DNA from: RUG14515 sp045117995
GTDB taxonomy: Bacteria; Bacillota_I; Bacilli_A; RFN20; CAG-826
Reading direction: 5' to 3'
Length of the DNA stretch: 52,087 nucleotides
Assembly: GCA_045117995.1 (NCBI GenBank)
Contig: JBGUOH010000002.1
Span: 1-52,087 of the forward strand
The notes below the pieces were generated by a model. It was not told where the DNA came from and searched no databases. It saw nothing but the letters and a program-made list of their open reading frames with translations. The translations under genes and the position numbers were made by a program. Shown here piece after piece: positions 32,715-41,090 of this stretch (its first letter is position 1; the number at the start of each line of letters is the position of its first letter).

Positions 32715-34535
32715 ATGGTTAGAAAAAAAGTAGTGCGTTTATTCTTCACTGTTGATGATAACTATATTCCTTTTTTATCTACAACTATCGCGAGTATCGT
32801 CGCACACGCTTCTGACGATTATAAATATCGTTTAACAATTATTCATGATGGCTTATCAATGGAAAGTAAAAAAGCCGTTCGTAAGTTTCAAGACAATAAA
32901 AAGATTTTCATTTCATTTTTCAACGTCGCTGTTAAGGTTCACGCCTTATCTGTTAAATTAGACGTTCGTGATTATTACACAATTACAACTTATTATCGTT
33001 TATTCCTTCCAGATCTATTCCCAGCTTTCAGCAAGGGTTTATATCTCGATAGTGATATCGTCCTTTTAGATGACGTCGCTAAGTTATATTTCACTGACTT
33101 AGGTGATAATCTCGTTGGCGCTGTCCCAGATGCCTCCGTGCAATTATTTGGTGAGTTCTCTAACTACGTTGAGAAAGTCTTACAAGTTGACCACACTAAA
33201 TACTTCAACGCCGGTATCTTATTAATGAACCTTAAGAAGTTAAGAGAATTCGGCTTAGAAAGAAGATTCGTCTCTTTAATTAAGAAAGTCACTTTCAAAG
33301 TGGCGCAAGACCAAGACGTTTTGAACTATCTTTGTAAAGATAGAGTCACTTATCTTGATCCAAGATGGAACGTCATGCCTCTTGGTGAACAAATTAAAGA
33401 TCCATTCCTTGTTCACTATAACTTAATGTTCAAGCCATGGAACTTAAAAAATATCATGTATGAAGAATACTTCTTTAAGTACGCTGAACAAGCGGGATTA
33501 AAAGAACAAATCCTCGCTAATAGGGAAGCGATTCCTCAAGAAGTCACTGATAAAATCTTACAAGGTGTTGATGGTGTGAAAGTCTTCTGCAATCAAGAAG
33601 CCGCTAAAGCGGAAGAATACCATGAAAAAATCAATGGTAAGAAGAAATGGGAACCATATCAAACCATTGACCAAAGAATTAGAAAAGATGAACCAATCTT
33701 TCCTAAACTTAGTAAAGAAAGACAAGCTATTGTTGATAAAATCAACACTTTAGAAAGACAACGCAAGTTTGATGTGGACGTGGAAAACGATCCACCATAT
33801 CGTCATTTAATGCCTGGTGATGTCGACTATTTAAGAAGAAAATGCACCAGTAAGATTAAAACAATGTGGGCGAATTATTATTCCAATTACTACTTCAAAC
33901 ACCAAATCAAAAAAGGTCGTATTGTCATTGATGGTTATGAAGGTGTTGAAAACCTCAAGAGTGTGAAAAGTGGTGCGATTATCACTGCGAATCACTTCTC
34001 CCCATTTGATAGTGTCCCAATCCATCTCGCAGTGAAGAAATACGCTAGATGCAAGAAACTCTTCAAAATCATTAGAGAAGGTAACTACACAATGCCTGGC
34101 TTATATGGCTATTTCTTAAGAAACTGTAATACATTACCATTAGCCACTAACCCAACTGTTTTAAGAGATTTATATAAATCCATCGGTGTGATTCTTAAAA
34201 AAGGTCACTTCATCTTAATCTATCCAGAACAATCCATGTGGTGGAACTATCGTAAGCCAAAGCCATTAAAACAAGGTGCTTTTATCTTCGCCAGTAAGAA
34301 TAACGTCCCAGTTATTCCAACGTTCATCACCATGCGTGACACAGATAAAACAGATGAAAATGGTGCTTATATCCAAGCCTATACTTTACATATCTTAAAA
34401 CCAATTTATCCAGATGAAGGCTTAAGCCAACAAGAAAATATGGCTTATATGCTTAAAGAAAACGAAAGACAATGTAAAGAAATCTACGAAAAAGTCTATG
34501 GTGAACCACTCACCTATTTACCTGAGGAAGAATAA
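32715..34535 (+). CDS. GT8 glycosyltransferase fused to PlsC-type acyltransferase (606 aa)
   Basis: Residues 1 to about 290 are a glycosyltransferase family 8 domain: FFTVDDNYIPFLSTTIASI, DSD at 112-114 (metal/sugar-nucleotide binding), FNAGILLMNL and AQDQDVLNYL. A linker of about 110 residues follows, then a PlsC-type lysophosphatidate acyltransferase: NHFSPFD with H427 and D432 (HX4D), a REGNYTMPG block, YPEQSM (E505) and PVIPTFITM. Known chemistries: sugar transfer from UDP-sugar and acyl transfer to a lipid hydroxyl. The fusion suggests a glycolipid is made and acylated by one protein. AAAGGGG precedes the ATG. It overlaps the next gene by one base. Confidence 0.85.
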   Translation: MVRKKVVRLFFTVDDNYIPFLSTTIASIVAHASDDYKYRLTIIHDGLSMESKKAVRKFQDNKKIFISFFNVAVKVHALSVKLDVRDYYTITTYYRLFLPDLFPAFSKGLYLDSDIVLLDDVAKLYFTDLGDNLVGAVPDASVQLFGEFSNYVEKVLQVDHTKYFNAGILLMNLKKLREFGLERRFVSLIKKVTFKVAQDQDVLNYLCKDRVTYLDPRWNVMPLGEQIKDPFLVHYNLMFKPWNLKNIMYEEYFFKYAEQAGLKEQILANREAIPQEVTDKILQGVDGVKVFCNQEAAKAEEYHEKINGKKKWEPYQTIDQRIRKDEPIFPKLSKERQAIVDKINTLERQRKFDVDVENDPPYRHLMPGDVDYLRRKCTSKIKTMWANYYSNYYFKHQIKKGRIVIDGYEGVENLKSVKSGAIITANHFSPFDSVPIHLAVKKYARCKKLFKIIREGNYTMPGLYGYFLRNCNTLPLATNPTVLRDLYKSIGVILKKGHFILIYPEQSMWWNYRKPKPLKQGAFIFASKNNVPVIPTFITMRDTDKTDENGAYIQAYTLHILKPIYPDEGLSQQENMAYMLKENERQCKEIYEKVYGEPLTYLPEEE

Positions 34536-35152
34536 TGATTCTTTATTTAATTATTATCGCTATTAGCATGGTTATCACTGCGACATTAAACATCCTGTTT
34601 AATCCGCTTTACCATGACAAGTGGTGGTTATACATTATCTTCACCGTGGCGTTAACTGTGATTGCTATATTGATTGACGCTGTCGTGGCCATCATCATTA
34701 GGAAGATGCCAGAAAAGTATTTCCAAAAGGATAAAGGGATATTTAGAACCACAGATAAGGAAATGAAATTCTATAATTTCTTAAAGGTCCAAAAGTGGAA
34801 AGACCATGTTCCAGAATTAGGTAGCTTTACTGGTTTCCATAAAAACCATGTTGCTAGCCCATTTGATAACGAATACATTGGTCGTTTCATCTTAGAAGCT
34901 AGATATGGTATTGCTATTCACTTCTATAGTGTCCCAGCCTCATTCTTAATCATTTTATGCGATTGGAGAATGTATACCGGTCAATCTAATATCTGGTTAA
35001 CCATTGCCTTACCGGTAGCGATTATTAATGCAATATTGATCGTTCTGCCTGCGTTTGTCTTAAAACACAACTTACCAAGATTATTAAGGATTTATAACAA
35101 TAATATTGAGCTACAAAGACGTAAAGCGGAAAGAGAAGCAAACAAGAAATAG
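34535..35152 (+). CDS. CrtO-like membrane acyltransferase family protein (205 aa)
   Basis: Two N-terminal and two C-terminal hydrophobic segments around a conserved-looking core KWKDHVPELGSFTGFHKNHV ... FILEARYGIAIHFYS. This pattern (WKD-P, GF-K-H, E-R-GxAxH) fits the glycosyl-4,4'-diaponeurosporenoate acyltransferase (CrtO) family; no carotenoid genes are seen, so the substrate is probably another glycolipid. The TAATG junction with the GT8-PlsC gene implies coupling and a shared pathway. Confidence 0.6.
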   Translation: MILYLIIIAISMVITATLNILFNPLYHDKWWLYIIFTVALTVIAILIDAVVAIIIRKMPEKYFQKDKGIFRTTDKEMKFYNFLKVQKWKDHVPELGSFTGFHKNHVASPFDNEYIGRFILEARYGIAIHFYSVPASFLIILCDWRMYTGQSNIWLTIALPVAIINAILIVLPAFVLKHNLPRLLRIYNNNIELQRRKAEREANKK

Positions 35153-35180
35153 ATTTGGGGATTATCTTCAAATCTTTTTT
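35151..35180 (+). terminator. Terminator overlapping the stop codon
   Basis: AGATTTG / CAAATCT stem with T-run; closes the GT8-PlsC operon. Confidence 0.82.
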
Positions 35181-35251
35181 ATTTAGATATTATTTGCTAA
35201 AATAAATACGAATCAATCAAATAAAATAATGTTATTTGCCTAGGAGTATTT

Positions 35252-35953
35252 ATGGCAGTTTGTATCGTCTTACTAGTTTTAGGGGCCATTTGTTTGACCC
35301 TCTTCATTATCGAAAAAGTGAGGAAAACATCCGTTAAATCAACGATGATTAAAGCTACAACATCGTTCCTTTTCATCGCTTTAGCGGCTTATTCCGTTTA
35401 TAAAAACGGTAATCCTCCATTCGGTTTCTTCGCTATCTGCGGTTTAGCCATGGGTCTATTAGGCGATATCTGGTTAGGCTTTAAGTACGTCTATAAAGAA
35501 CATACACGTATTTATACGTTCGCCGGCTTTTCTTGCTTTGCAGTTGGTCACCTCTTCTATATCTATGGCATGATGAGATATTTACCATATCCAACAGATT
35601 GGTATGCATATCTTATCCCATTAGCCTTTGGCTTATTATGTGGTGTAGCGGTAATTCTATTAGAAAAGCCACTTAAATATAACTATAAAGAATACAAGAT
35701 TATTAGCTTCGTTTATGGCGTCATTTTGTTTATGATGGTCGCCACTGCAGGCTATTTAGCCATCGCTAATGGATTTAAAGTTGCTCCATTTAATATGCTC
35801 TTTATCGGTGGTATCCTCTTTGCGTTAAGTGATCTTATCCTCTGTGGTACTTACTTTGGTGAAGGTAAGGATAAACCATTTGATTTAATATCAAATTCCA
35901 TTACTTATTACGTCGCGCAATATTTAATTGCCTTCTCAATCTTCTTCTTATAA
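35252..35953 (+). CDS. YhhN family protein, lysoplasmalogenase-like (233 aa)
   Basis: Seven to eight membrane segments with the YhhN motifs GLLGDIWLGFK, FAVGHLFYIYG and FALSDLIL ... AQYLIAFS. Known: some YhhN/TMEM86 proteins hydrolyse the vinyl-ether bond of lysoplasmalogens; for bacterial members the substrate is usually untested. TAGGAG lies upstream. Its place next to glycolipid enzymes fits membrane-lipid work. Confidence 0.85.
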   Translation: MAVCIVLLVLGAICLTLFIIEKVRKTSVKSTMIKATTSFLFIALAAYSVYKNGNPPFGFFAICGLAMGLLGDIWLGFKYVYKEHTRIYTFAGFSCFAVGHLFYIYGMMRYLPYPTDWYAYLIPLAFGLLCGVAVILLEKPLKYNYKEYKIISFVYGVILFMMVATAGYLAIANGFKVAPFNMLFIGGILFALSDLILCGTYFGEGKDKPFDLISNSITYYVAQYLIAFSIFFL

Positions 35954-35987
35954 GAGTTAATAAAGTTTTCGTCTCATCGAAACATTA

Positions 35988-36017
35988 TTGAATAGTAAAA
36001 AATATTCAACTTTTTTG
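35988..36017 (+). terminator. Rho-independent terminator
   Basis: TTGAATA / TATTCAA stem, 8-nt A-rich loop, then TTTTTT. Confidence 0.78.
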
Positions 36018-36068
36018 CTTACTATAGTGTTGTTTTTGACTTATAATTATATTTCCCGCTAAAAGCGG

Positions 36069-36077
36069 TGTTATAAT
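36069..36077 (+). promoter_or_regulatory. Extended -10, leaderless arrangement
   Basis: TGTTATAAT ending 6 nt before the ATG at 36084. A second TATAAT at 36042-36047 and a small hairpin CCGCT/AGCGG (36055-36068) lie upstream. Confidence 0.55.
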
Positions 36078-36083
36078 TAGATT

Positions 36084-38042
36084 ATGAAAAAGAAATTACT
36101 ATTTGGACTTGTTACAACTGCTTTACTCACCTTAACTGCGTGTGAATTTTCTATTTTCGGTAATAACAATGATCCATACTCATATAAAACTGAACAACCA
36201 TCTACTTCAAATAACGAAACCACAATCAGTGAAGAAACACCTTCCACAACTAGTGGTTCTTCTGAATCAACAACTACAAGTAGTGAATCGTCTACTTCTA
36301 GCGAGGTAAGTACATCAACGAGTAGTTCTTCAAGCAGTACTTCTAGTTCATCTAGTAGTAGTTCTTCAAGCAGTAGTTCATCTACATCTAGTAGTTCATC
36401 AAGTTCTTCAAGTAGTAGTAGTTCAAGCAGTTCCTCTAGTAGTAGCAGCTCAAGCTCATCTAGCTCTAGTAGTTCTTCAAGCAGTTCAAGTTCATCCACA
36501 AGTAGTTCAACATCTAGTTCCGCACCAAGCTCATCTAGTTCTTCAAGTTCCAGCAGTTCTAGTAGCCCTACAGTGCCACAAAACCAAATTGAACCTCAAG
36601 CCGCTTCTTCAACCTACAAAAACTTAGTTAATAATAGCATGTATACACTTTCAACCACACCTACTGTGGGTGAATGTAATATCTTAGTTATTCCAGTTTG
36701 GTTCACCAATTCCAATAGTTTTATTCAAACTGCTTATAGAAACAAAGTAAAAGAAGATATTGAAAAAGCCTATTTTGGCACTAACGAAGAAACAGGCTGG
36801 AGAAGTGCTAAAACATATTATGAAGAAGAAAGCCATGGTGCTTTAACATACAATGGTATTGTTTCTGATTGGTATGAATGCGGCCAAAGCAGCAGTGTCT
36901 ACGCTAAAAGCGAAGACGCTACAACCTCATTAGTTAAAACAGCTTCAGACTGGTACTTCACACAAAATCCATCTGCAAATCGCAGAGACTTTGATAAAGA
37001 TGGTGATGGTTATTTAGATGGTGTAATGCTTATTTATGCCGCGCCTGACTACGCTGCCGCTAATAACAGTAACACCAATCTTTGGGCATATTGTTATTGG
37101 GTCCAAGATAGCAGTGCTAAGAGCGTTTTAAAACCAGGTGCTAACGCCTTCTTCTGGGCCAGCTATGACTTTATGTATGGTTCTAACAAAGTTTCTGCTA
37201 GAACAGGCATTCCAAATGGTTATCATGGTGGTGATACACGCTACTGCAATATTGATACCCATACATTTATCCATGAAATGGGCCATATGTTTGGTTTAAC
37301 TGACTACTATGATTATTCTGGTCAATACAATCCTGCTGGTGGTTTCTCTATGCAAGACTGTAACGTTGGTGGTCACGATCCATTCAGTTCCTTCGCTTTA
37401 GGCTGGGGTAAAGCCTACATTCCTGGCGAAAGCATGACTATTAATCTCAAACCATTCGTCACAAGTGGTGAAATGATTCTTTTAACTCCACAGTTCAATA
37501 GCTATGGTTCACCATTTGATGAATATATCTTGCTTGAATACTATACTCCAACTTCGTTGAATGAATTTGATAGCACATATCTCTATCAAAACAACAACAA
37601 CTATCCAAAAGGCACACAAGAGGTTGGTATTAGAGTGTGGCATGTTGATGCACGTTTGTACTACTACAAAAGTGGTTATAGTGGTTCTTTCTCATTAACA
37701 ACTAATCCAAACATAAGAAATCATAATGTTGATGTAGCCATGTCTAACACCTATCCAGGTGGTAGTAGTGATTCACAAGGTTATTTATCACGTTTGGGTT
37801 CAGGCTATTACTACTACAACATTTTGCAACAGATTCGTAATAACACCTCCACCGATTACAAACCTACTGATAGTTTGTCCACTAATTCACTCTTTAGAAT
37901 GGGCAGTTCATTCTCAATGAGCAAATATAGCAAACAATTCTATAAGAGTGGTAAACTCAATCAAAACATTGATTTAGGTTTCACCTTTACCGTTGATAAT
38001 ACAGTAGCGGATTATGCCACAATTACAGTGACAAAGGCTTAA
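36084..38042 (+). CDS. M6 (immune inhibitor A)-like metalloprotease lipoprotein with poly-Ser linker (652 aa)
   Basis: Lipoprotein signal peptide with lipobox LTAC, then a linker of about 110 residues that is almost pure serine (about 55-165), then the catalytic part. H397-E-M-G-H401 with GLTDYYD downstream is the HExxH...D motif of M6 peptidases, and the FDKDGDGYLDG loop looks like a calcium site. No C-terminal anchor. Expected: surface protease held away from the cell by the Ser linker, which may be glycosylated (inference). The minus-strand frame through the Ser tract is an artefact. Confidence 0.88.
   Translation: MKKKLLFGLVTTALLTLTACEFSIFGNNNDPYSYKTEQPSTSNNETTISEETPSTTSGSSESTTTSSESSTSSEVSTSTSSSSSSTSSSSSSSSSSSSSSTSSSSSSSSSSSSSSSSSSSSSSSSSSSSSSSSSSSSSTSSSTSSSAPSSSSSSSSSSSSSPTVPQNQIEPQAASSTYKNLVNNSMYTLSTTPTVGECNILVIPVWFTNSNSFIQTAYRNKVKEDIEKAYFGTNEETGWRSAKTYYEEESHGALTYNGIVSDWYECGQSSSVYAKSEDATTSLVKTASDWYFTQNPSANRRDFDKDGDGYLDGVMLIYAAPDYAAANNSNTNLWAYCYWVQDSSAKSVLKPGANAFFWASYDFMYGSNKVSARTGIPNGYHGGDTRYCNIDTHTFIHEMGHMFGLTDYYDYSGQYNPAGGFSMQDCNVGGHDPFSSFALGWGKAYIPGESMTINLKPFVTSGEMILLTPQFNSYGSPFDEYILLEYYTPTSLNEFDSTYLYQNNNNYPKGTQEVGIRVWHVDARLYYYKSGYSGSFSLTTNPNIRNHNVDVAMSNTYPGGSSDSQGYLSRLGSGYYYYNILQQIRNNTSTDYKPTDSLSTNSLFRMGSSFSMSKYSKQFYKSGKLNQNIDLGFTFTVDNTVADYATITVTKA
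36300..36560 (+). repeat. Low-complexity poly-Ser coding tract
   Basis: AGT/AGC and TCA/TCT/TCC serine codons are mixed, giving irregular short repeats. Mixing of the two serine codon families limits exact slippage, but length change between strains is likely. Confidence 0.8.
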
Positions 38043-38076
38043 TTTATTAATAAATTCTTGATAACCGTTAATAAAA

Positions 38077-38104
38077 TTGCTACTCTATTACGTGCTGTTA
38101 CTAT
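38077..38104 (+). promoter_or_regulatory. Promoter of tRNA-Ala
   Basis: TTGCTA, 16-bp spacer, TACTAT (38099-38104), 8 nt before the tRNA. Confidence 0.6.
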
Positions 38105-38112
38105 ACAGCAAT

Positions 38113-38188
38113 GGGTCCGTAGCTCACCTGGGAGAGCGCCTGATTTGCATTCAGGAGGTAGCGAGTTCGATTCTCGTCGGATCCACCA
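38113..38188 (+). tRNA. tRNA-Ala(TGC)
   Basis: Acceptor GGGTCCG / CGGATCC contains the G3-U70 wobble that identifies alanine tRNAs; anticodon loop TTTGCAT; CCA encoded. Confidence 0.96.
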
Positions 38189-38241
38189 ATTGTTTATAAT
38201 CACATAGTGATTAATATAGATAGAAAGTTGCAGGTAAAGTT

Positions 38242-38493
38242 ATGTTACAATACCGTTACGACACACAATTATTAATTGAAGGCAAAGGCCTTGACGAAGA
38301 CGAAATCACAGATTGGATCCTCGAAAACATGAAAGGCGATTCCCTCATTTGTGTTGGTGATGATGAAATGATTAAGATTCACTTCCACACAAACGAACCA
38401 TGGGATTTACTTTCTCACTGTGCCACACTTGGCGAAATCTTCGACATCGTTGTGGAAGACATGGATCGTCAATCACGTGGTCTTAAGGGCTAA
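38242..38493 (+). CDS. Stand-alone FakA/DegV-partner C-terminal-like protein (83 aa)
   Basis: The sequence QYRYDTQLLIEGKGLDEDEI, GDSLICVGDDEMIKIHFHTN and LGEIFDIVVEDMDRQ matches the C-terminal part of FakA (YloV, the DAK-like fatty-acid kinase). The kinase and middle domains are absent, so it cannot phosphorylate fatty acids alone. It sits between tRNA-Ala and tRNA-Ile genes. Either a relic of a lost full-length gene or a genuine small protein; the intact frame and start favour the latter. Confidence 0.65.
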   Translation: MLQYRYDTQLLIEGKGLDEDEITDWILENMKGDSLICVGDDEMIKIHFHTNEPWDLLSHCATLGEIFDIVVEDMDRQSRGLKG

Positions 38494-38516
38494 TCCTTAA
38501 GCACACACATAACAAC

Positions 38517-38593
38517 GGACCATTAACTCAATCGGTTAGAGTGGACGGCCCATAACCGTTATGTTCCGGGTTCAAGTCCTGGATGGTCCACCA
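38517..38593 (+). tRNA. tRNA with CAT anticodon, probably tRNA-Ile2
   Basis: Acceptor GGACCAT / ATGGTCC with discriminator A and CCA encoded; anticodon loop CCCATAA. The GGACC start and GACGG-CCGTT stem resemble Bacillus tRNA-Ile(CAU), which is converted by TilS to read AUA; an elongator Met is the alternative, but a better elongator Met gene lies at 47185. Confidence 0.85.
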
Positions 38594-38596
38594 TAC

Positions 38597-38687
38597 GGAG
38601 AATTACCCAAGCGGTTGAAGGGGTCGGTCTTGAAAACCGATAGAGGATGCAAGTCCTGCTAGGGTTCGAATCCCTAATTCTCCGCCA
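38597..38687 (+). tRNA. tRNA-Ser(TGA)
   Basis: Acceptor GGAGAAT / ATTCTCC, discriminator G, anticodon loop CTTGAAA, long variable arm; CCA encoded. It begins 3 nt after the previous tRNA. Confidence 0.95.
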
Positions 38688-38699
38688 TATCGCATATTT

Positions 38700-38727
38700 A
38701 GGATTGATTAGTATCAGTCCTTTTTAT
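38700..38727 (+). terminator. Terminator after tRNA cluster
   Basis: AGGATTGAT / ATCAGTCCT stem with T5. The same stem sequence as in the repeats at 10006 and 10734. Confidence 0.82.
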
Positions 38728-38730
38728 TTA

Positions 38731-38759
38731 TTGCAAAACTGAACAATGTTTAGTATTAT
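38731..38759 (+). promoter_or_regulatory. Promoter, leaderless arrangement
   Basis: TTGCAA, 17-bp spacer, TATTAT (38754-38759); the ATG at 38768 follows after 8 nt with no ribosome site. Confidence 0.7.
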
Positions 38760-38767
38760 ATTCGAGT

Positions 38768-39355
38768 ATGAACACAAAGAACTGCAAAGAAGAACTAATA
38801 AACGTCACAATCTCATTAATTAATGAGAATGGTGGTGATGTTGATAAAGTTACCATTAGAGATATCACATCAAGAAGTGGTGTCAGTGTGGGCTTAATCA
38901 ACTATCATTTTGGTAACAAAGATAATCTTATCGCCGAATGTGTACAAAGTATCATCACTGGCATTATTAAGTCTTTTAAACCAAATATCGAAGTGGTTAG
39001 TGGTTTATCTCCTTTTGAAGCGGGAAAAGCTCGAATTATCAATACCGCTTGTGAAGTATTTGAGTTCTTATTCGCTAATCCATCTATCAGCCGTGTTTCT
39101 ATTCTTAATGATCATGAGCATTACACAGGTCACACAAACACATACTATTGTGTGCGTGGTGTATGCGCTAACATCGGTGACGCTATTGAAGATCCTTTAA
39201 AAAAGGAATTAATTGCTAGTTCGATAGTGGCTACTATGCAATCAGCCTTTTTAAGAGCGATAAATGAAAAAAGCTTCTTAGGATATGACTTTACTAAAAA
39301 AGAAGATAGAAACCGCTACATCGTGGATTTAGTGAACGCATTAATGAAGGAGTAG
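38768..39355 (+). CDS. TetR-family regulator (195 aa)
   Basis: The N-terminal HTH (VTIRDITSRSGVSVGLINYH, then FGNKDNLIAECV) is typical of TetR/AcrR; the C-terminal ligand/dimer domain is unassigned. It probably represses its own operon with the membrane-flavodoxin gene that begins 3 nt downstream. Confidence 0.9.
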   Translation: MNTKNCKEELINVTISLINENGGDVDKVTIRDITSRSGVSVGLINYHFGNKDNLIAECVQSIITGIIKSFKPNIEVVSGLSPFEAGKARIINTACEVFEFLFANPSISRVSILNDHEHYTGHTNTYYCVRGVCANIGDAIEDPLKKELIASSIVATMQSAFLRAINEKSFLGYDFTKKEDRNRYIVDLVNALMKE

Positions 39356-39358
39356 ATT

Positions 39359-40270
39359 ATGAGATTTAAAGTTTTTAAAGTCATTGTTTTAGTCATATCG
39401 ATTTTTGTTGGTGTCGGTGCCTTCGTGGGTGGCATCGCTATGCTCATTGAACCAAATGGTAGCATTCTCCGTATGGAAGCAATGCTCCCATATTTCCAAG
39501 TTTTACCATTCGCGGATATCTTGTTTCAAAATTATATCTTCCCTGGTATCGCTTTAATTATCGTCAATGGTATTTCTAATACCGTTGCATCTATCTTAAT
39601 GCTTAGAAATAAGCGTATCGGTTATATCTTAGGAACATTATTTGGCTTCACATTAATGCTTTGGATTATTATCCAATTTGCCATCTTCCCAATGAATGCT
39701 TTAGATATCATCTATTTCACACTCGGTGTCTTACAGTTATTAACGGGTTATATCGCTCTTGTTTCTTATAACCAAGTGTTCTTTAAATTTAATGAAAATG
39801 ATTATCAAGACATTGATAAAGAGTCAAAGACTCTAGTGGTTTATTTCTCTAGAAAGAAATTCACTAAGAAAATCGCCTATGAAACCGCAAATAAAGAAAA
39901 GGCTACTATTAAAGAATTAATCACAAAAGAAAGAACTGAAGGTGATTTAGGTTTCTGGTGGTGTGGCCGCTTTGGCATGCATGCTTGGCCAATGGAAACA
40001 GAACCACTAGATGTTGATCTTAATGCTTATAACAAGATCATCTTGGTCACACCTATCTGGGTATTCAAAATGTGCTCACCAATGAGAGATTTTATAAATA
40101 AAAATAAGGATATATTAAAGCAAAAAGAAGTACATGTTGTCTTCAATCATTTCAATCCATGGCTCCCTAAAGGTGCGATTAAAGAAATAGAAAAATCAAT
40201 AAAGGTTAAAGAAACCCAATCATTTACCACAATGTTAGGACATACATTTAGAAAAAAACATCTCAGCTAA
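39359..40270 (+). CDS. Membrane protein fused to flavodoxin-like domain (303 aa)
   Basis: Residues 1-150 contain four membrane segments. Residues about 155-303 look like a flavodoxin: SKTLVVYFSRKKFTKKIAYE (FMN phosphate loop region), YNKIILVTPIWVFKMCSPMR (FMN isoalloxazine loop) and KEVHVVFNHFNPW. The phosphate loop is degenerate compared with T/SxTGNT, so FMN binding is plausible but not assured. Possible role: membrane electron transfer. GGAG is upstream, and it is cotranscribed with the TetR gene. Confidence 0.75.
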   Translation: MRFKVFKVIVLVISIFVGVGAFVGGIAMLIEPNGSILRMEAMLPYFQVLPFADILFQNYIFPGIALIIVNGISNTVASILMLRNKRIGYILGTLFGFTLMLWIIIQFAIFPMNALDIIYFTLGVLQLLTGYIALVSYNQVFFKFNENDYQDIDKESKTLVVYFSRKKFTKKIAYETANKEKATIKELITKERTEGDLGFWWCGRFGMHAWPMETEPLDVDLNAYNKIILVTPIWVFKMCSPMRDFINKNKDILKQKEVHVVFNHFNPWLPKGAIKEIEKSIKVKETQSFTTMLGHTFRKKHLS

Positions 40271-40285
40271 GAGATGCTTTTCTTT
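40257..40285. terminator. Shared terminator between convergent genes
   Basis: CATCTC / GAGATG stem with TTTTCTTT on the plus strand; an A-rich left flank could serve the minus-strand gene. Confidence 0.65.
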
Positions 40286-40994
40286 ATTTAATTAATGATT
40301 TAAGGAAGTCTTCGACAAGTAATGTTTTTTCGACCTTTGTGGTGGTGCCCTTAAAGGCAATGAATTCAGATAAACCGTATTTATCTTTAGCCTCTTCACT
40401 CCAGTCATAGGTGTAACCTAATCTTGTCCAAGGAAGCTTACTCACGTCATATGAGTAGTAATATTGGCTATTAAACCATGCCTTGTATTCATCTGTTTCA
40501 TTTTCGTCAAACGATAATTTCATCGGCTTAGTTACATCAGTGACATAAGCAGGTCTTTTTAGATCACTTGGGCTTAACCACATGGATGAAATATAGGTGT
40601 TCTTACTCTCGTGAGACATGCCTAATACTTGTTTAGTCCTAAGGAGTGGATCCTTGATATTATCTTTATTATTTAAATACCAGTTTTGTAGTTCTTTGAC
40701 AGAGCAGAGCCATGATTCACCCCAAGTAAAGGTAATTTCTTCTCCATCAGGATAAGAAGTAGGGAATCTATGGAAAGTGAAGAGCAACACTCTATCTCCT
40801 TCCTTATTCCATTCAATATTCTTTTCTTCTTTAGTGAGGTTCACTAATGGTCTGAGGTCGTTTTCGTCTTCTTCAATAACATCTAAATAAGCTTCGTGTA
40901 ATCTTTCTTCTAATGTTAAAGGAGTTTTATTAGAACAAGAAACAAGAAGCACACTTATTAAAGGTAGAATCAATACTTTTTTATTAATCATCAT
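40284..40994 (-). CDS. Lipoprotein of unknown function (236 aa)
   Basis: Signal peptide with lipobox LVSC near residue 20. The mature part is rich in Trp, Tyr and charged residues and contains FTWGESWLCSVKELQNWY and AWFNSQYYYSYD; no family recognised. It faces the TetR operon tail-to-tail. Confidence 0.72.
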   Translation of the reverse strand: MMINKKVLILPLISVLLVSCSNKTPLTLEERLHEAYLDVIEEDENDLRPLVNLTKEEKNIEWNKEGDRVLLFTFHRFPTSYPDGEEITFTWGESWLCSVKELQNWYLNNKDNIKDPLLRTKQVLGMSHESKNTYISSMWLSPSDLKRPAYVTDVTKPMKLSFDENETDEYKAWFNSQYYYSYDVSKLPWTRLGYTYDWSEEAKDKYGLSEFIAFKGTTTKVEKTLLVEDFLKSLIK

Positions 40995-41052
40995 AAATAT
41001 TCTCTAACGTCAAAAAGTCTAACACAATCTTTATTATTTATACAAAGTATAA

Positions 41053-41081
41053 TTGATTTAATAGCGCCTAATCCGTATAAT
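41053..41081 (+). promoter_or_regulatory. Promoter, almost leaderless
   Basis: TTGATT, 17-bp spacer, TATAAT (41076-41081); the ATG at 41091 is 9 nt further and has no ribosome site. Confidence 0.75.
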
Positions 41082-41090
41082 CTTCTTGTT

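Noticed and set aside
36077..36499. Minus-strand frame rich in Leu and Glu (140 codons)
   Set aside because: It is the antisense of the poly-Ser tract of the M6 protease gene; composition is fully explained by Ser codons.
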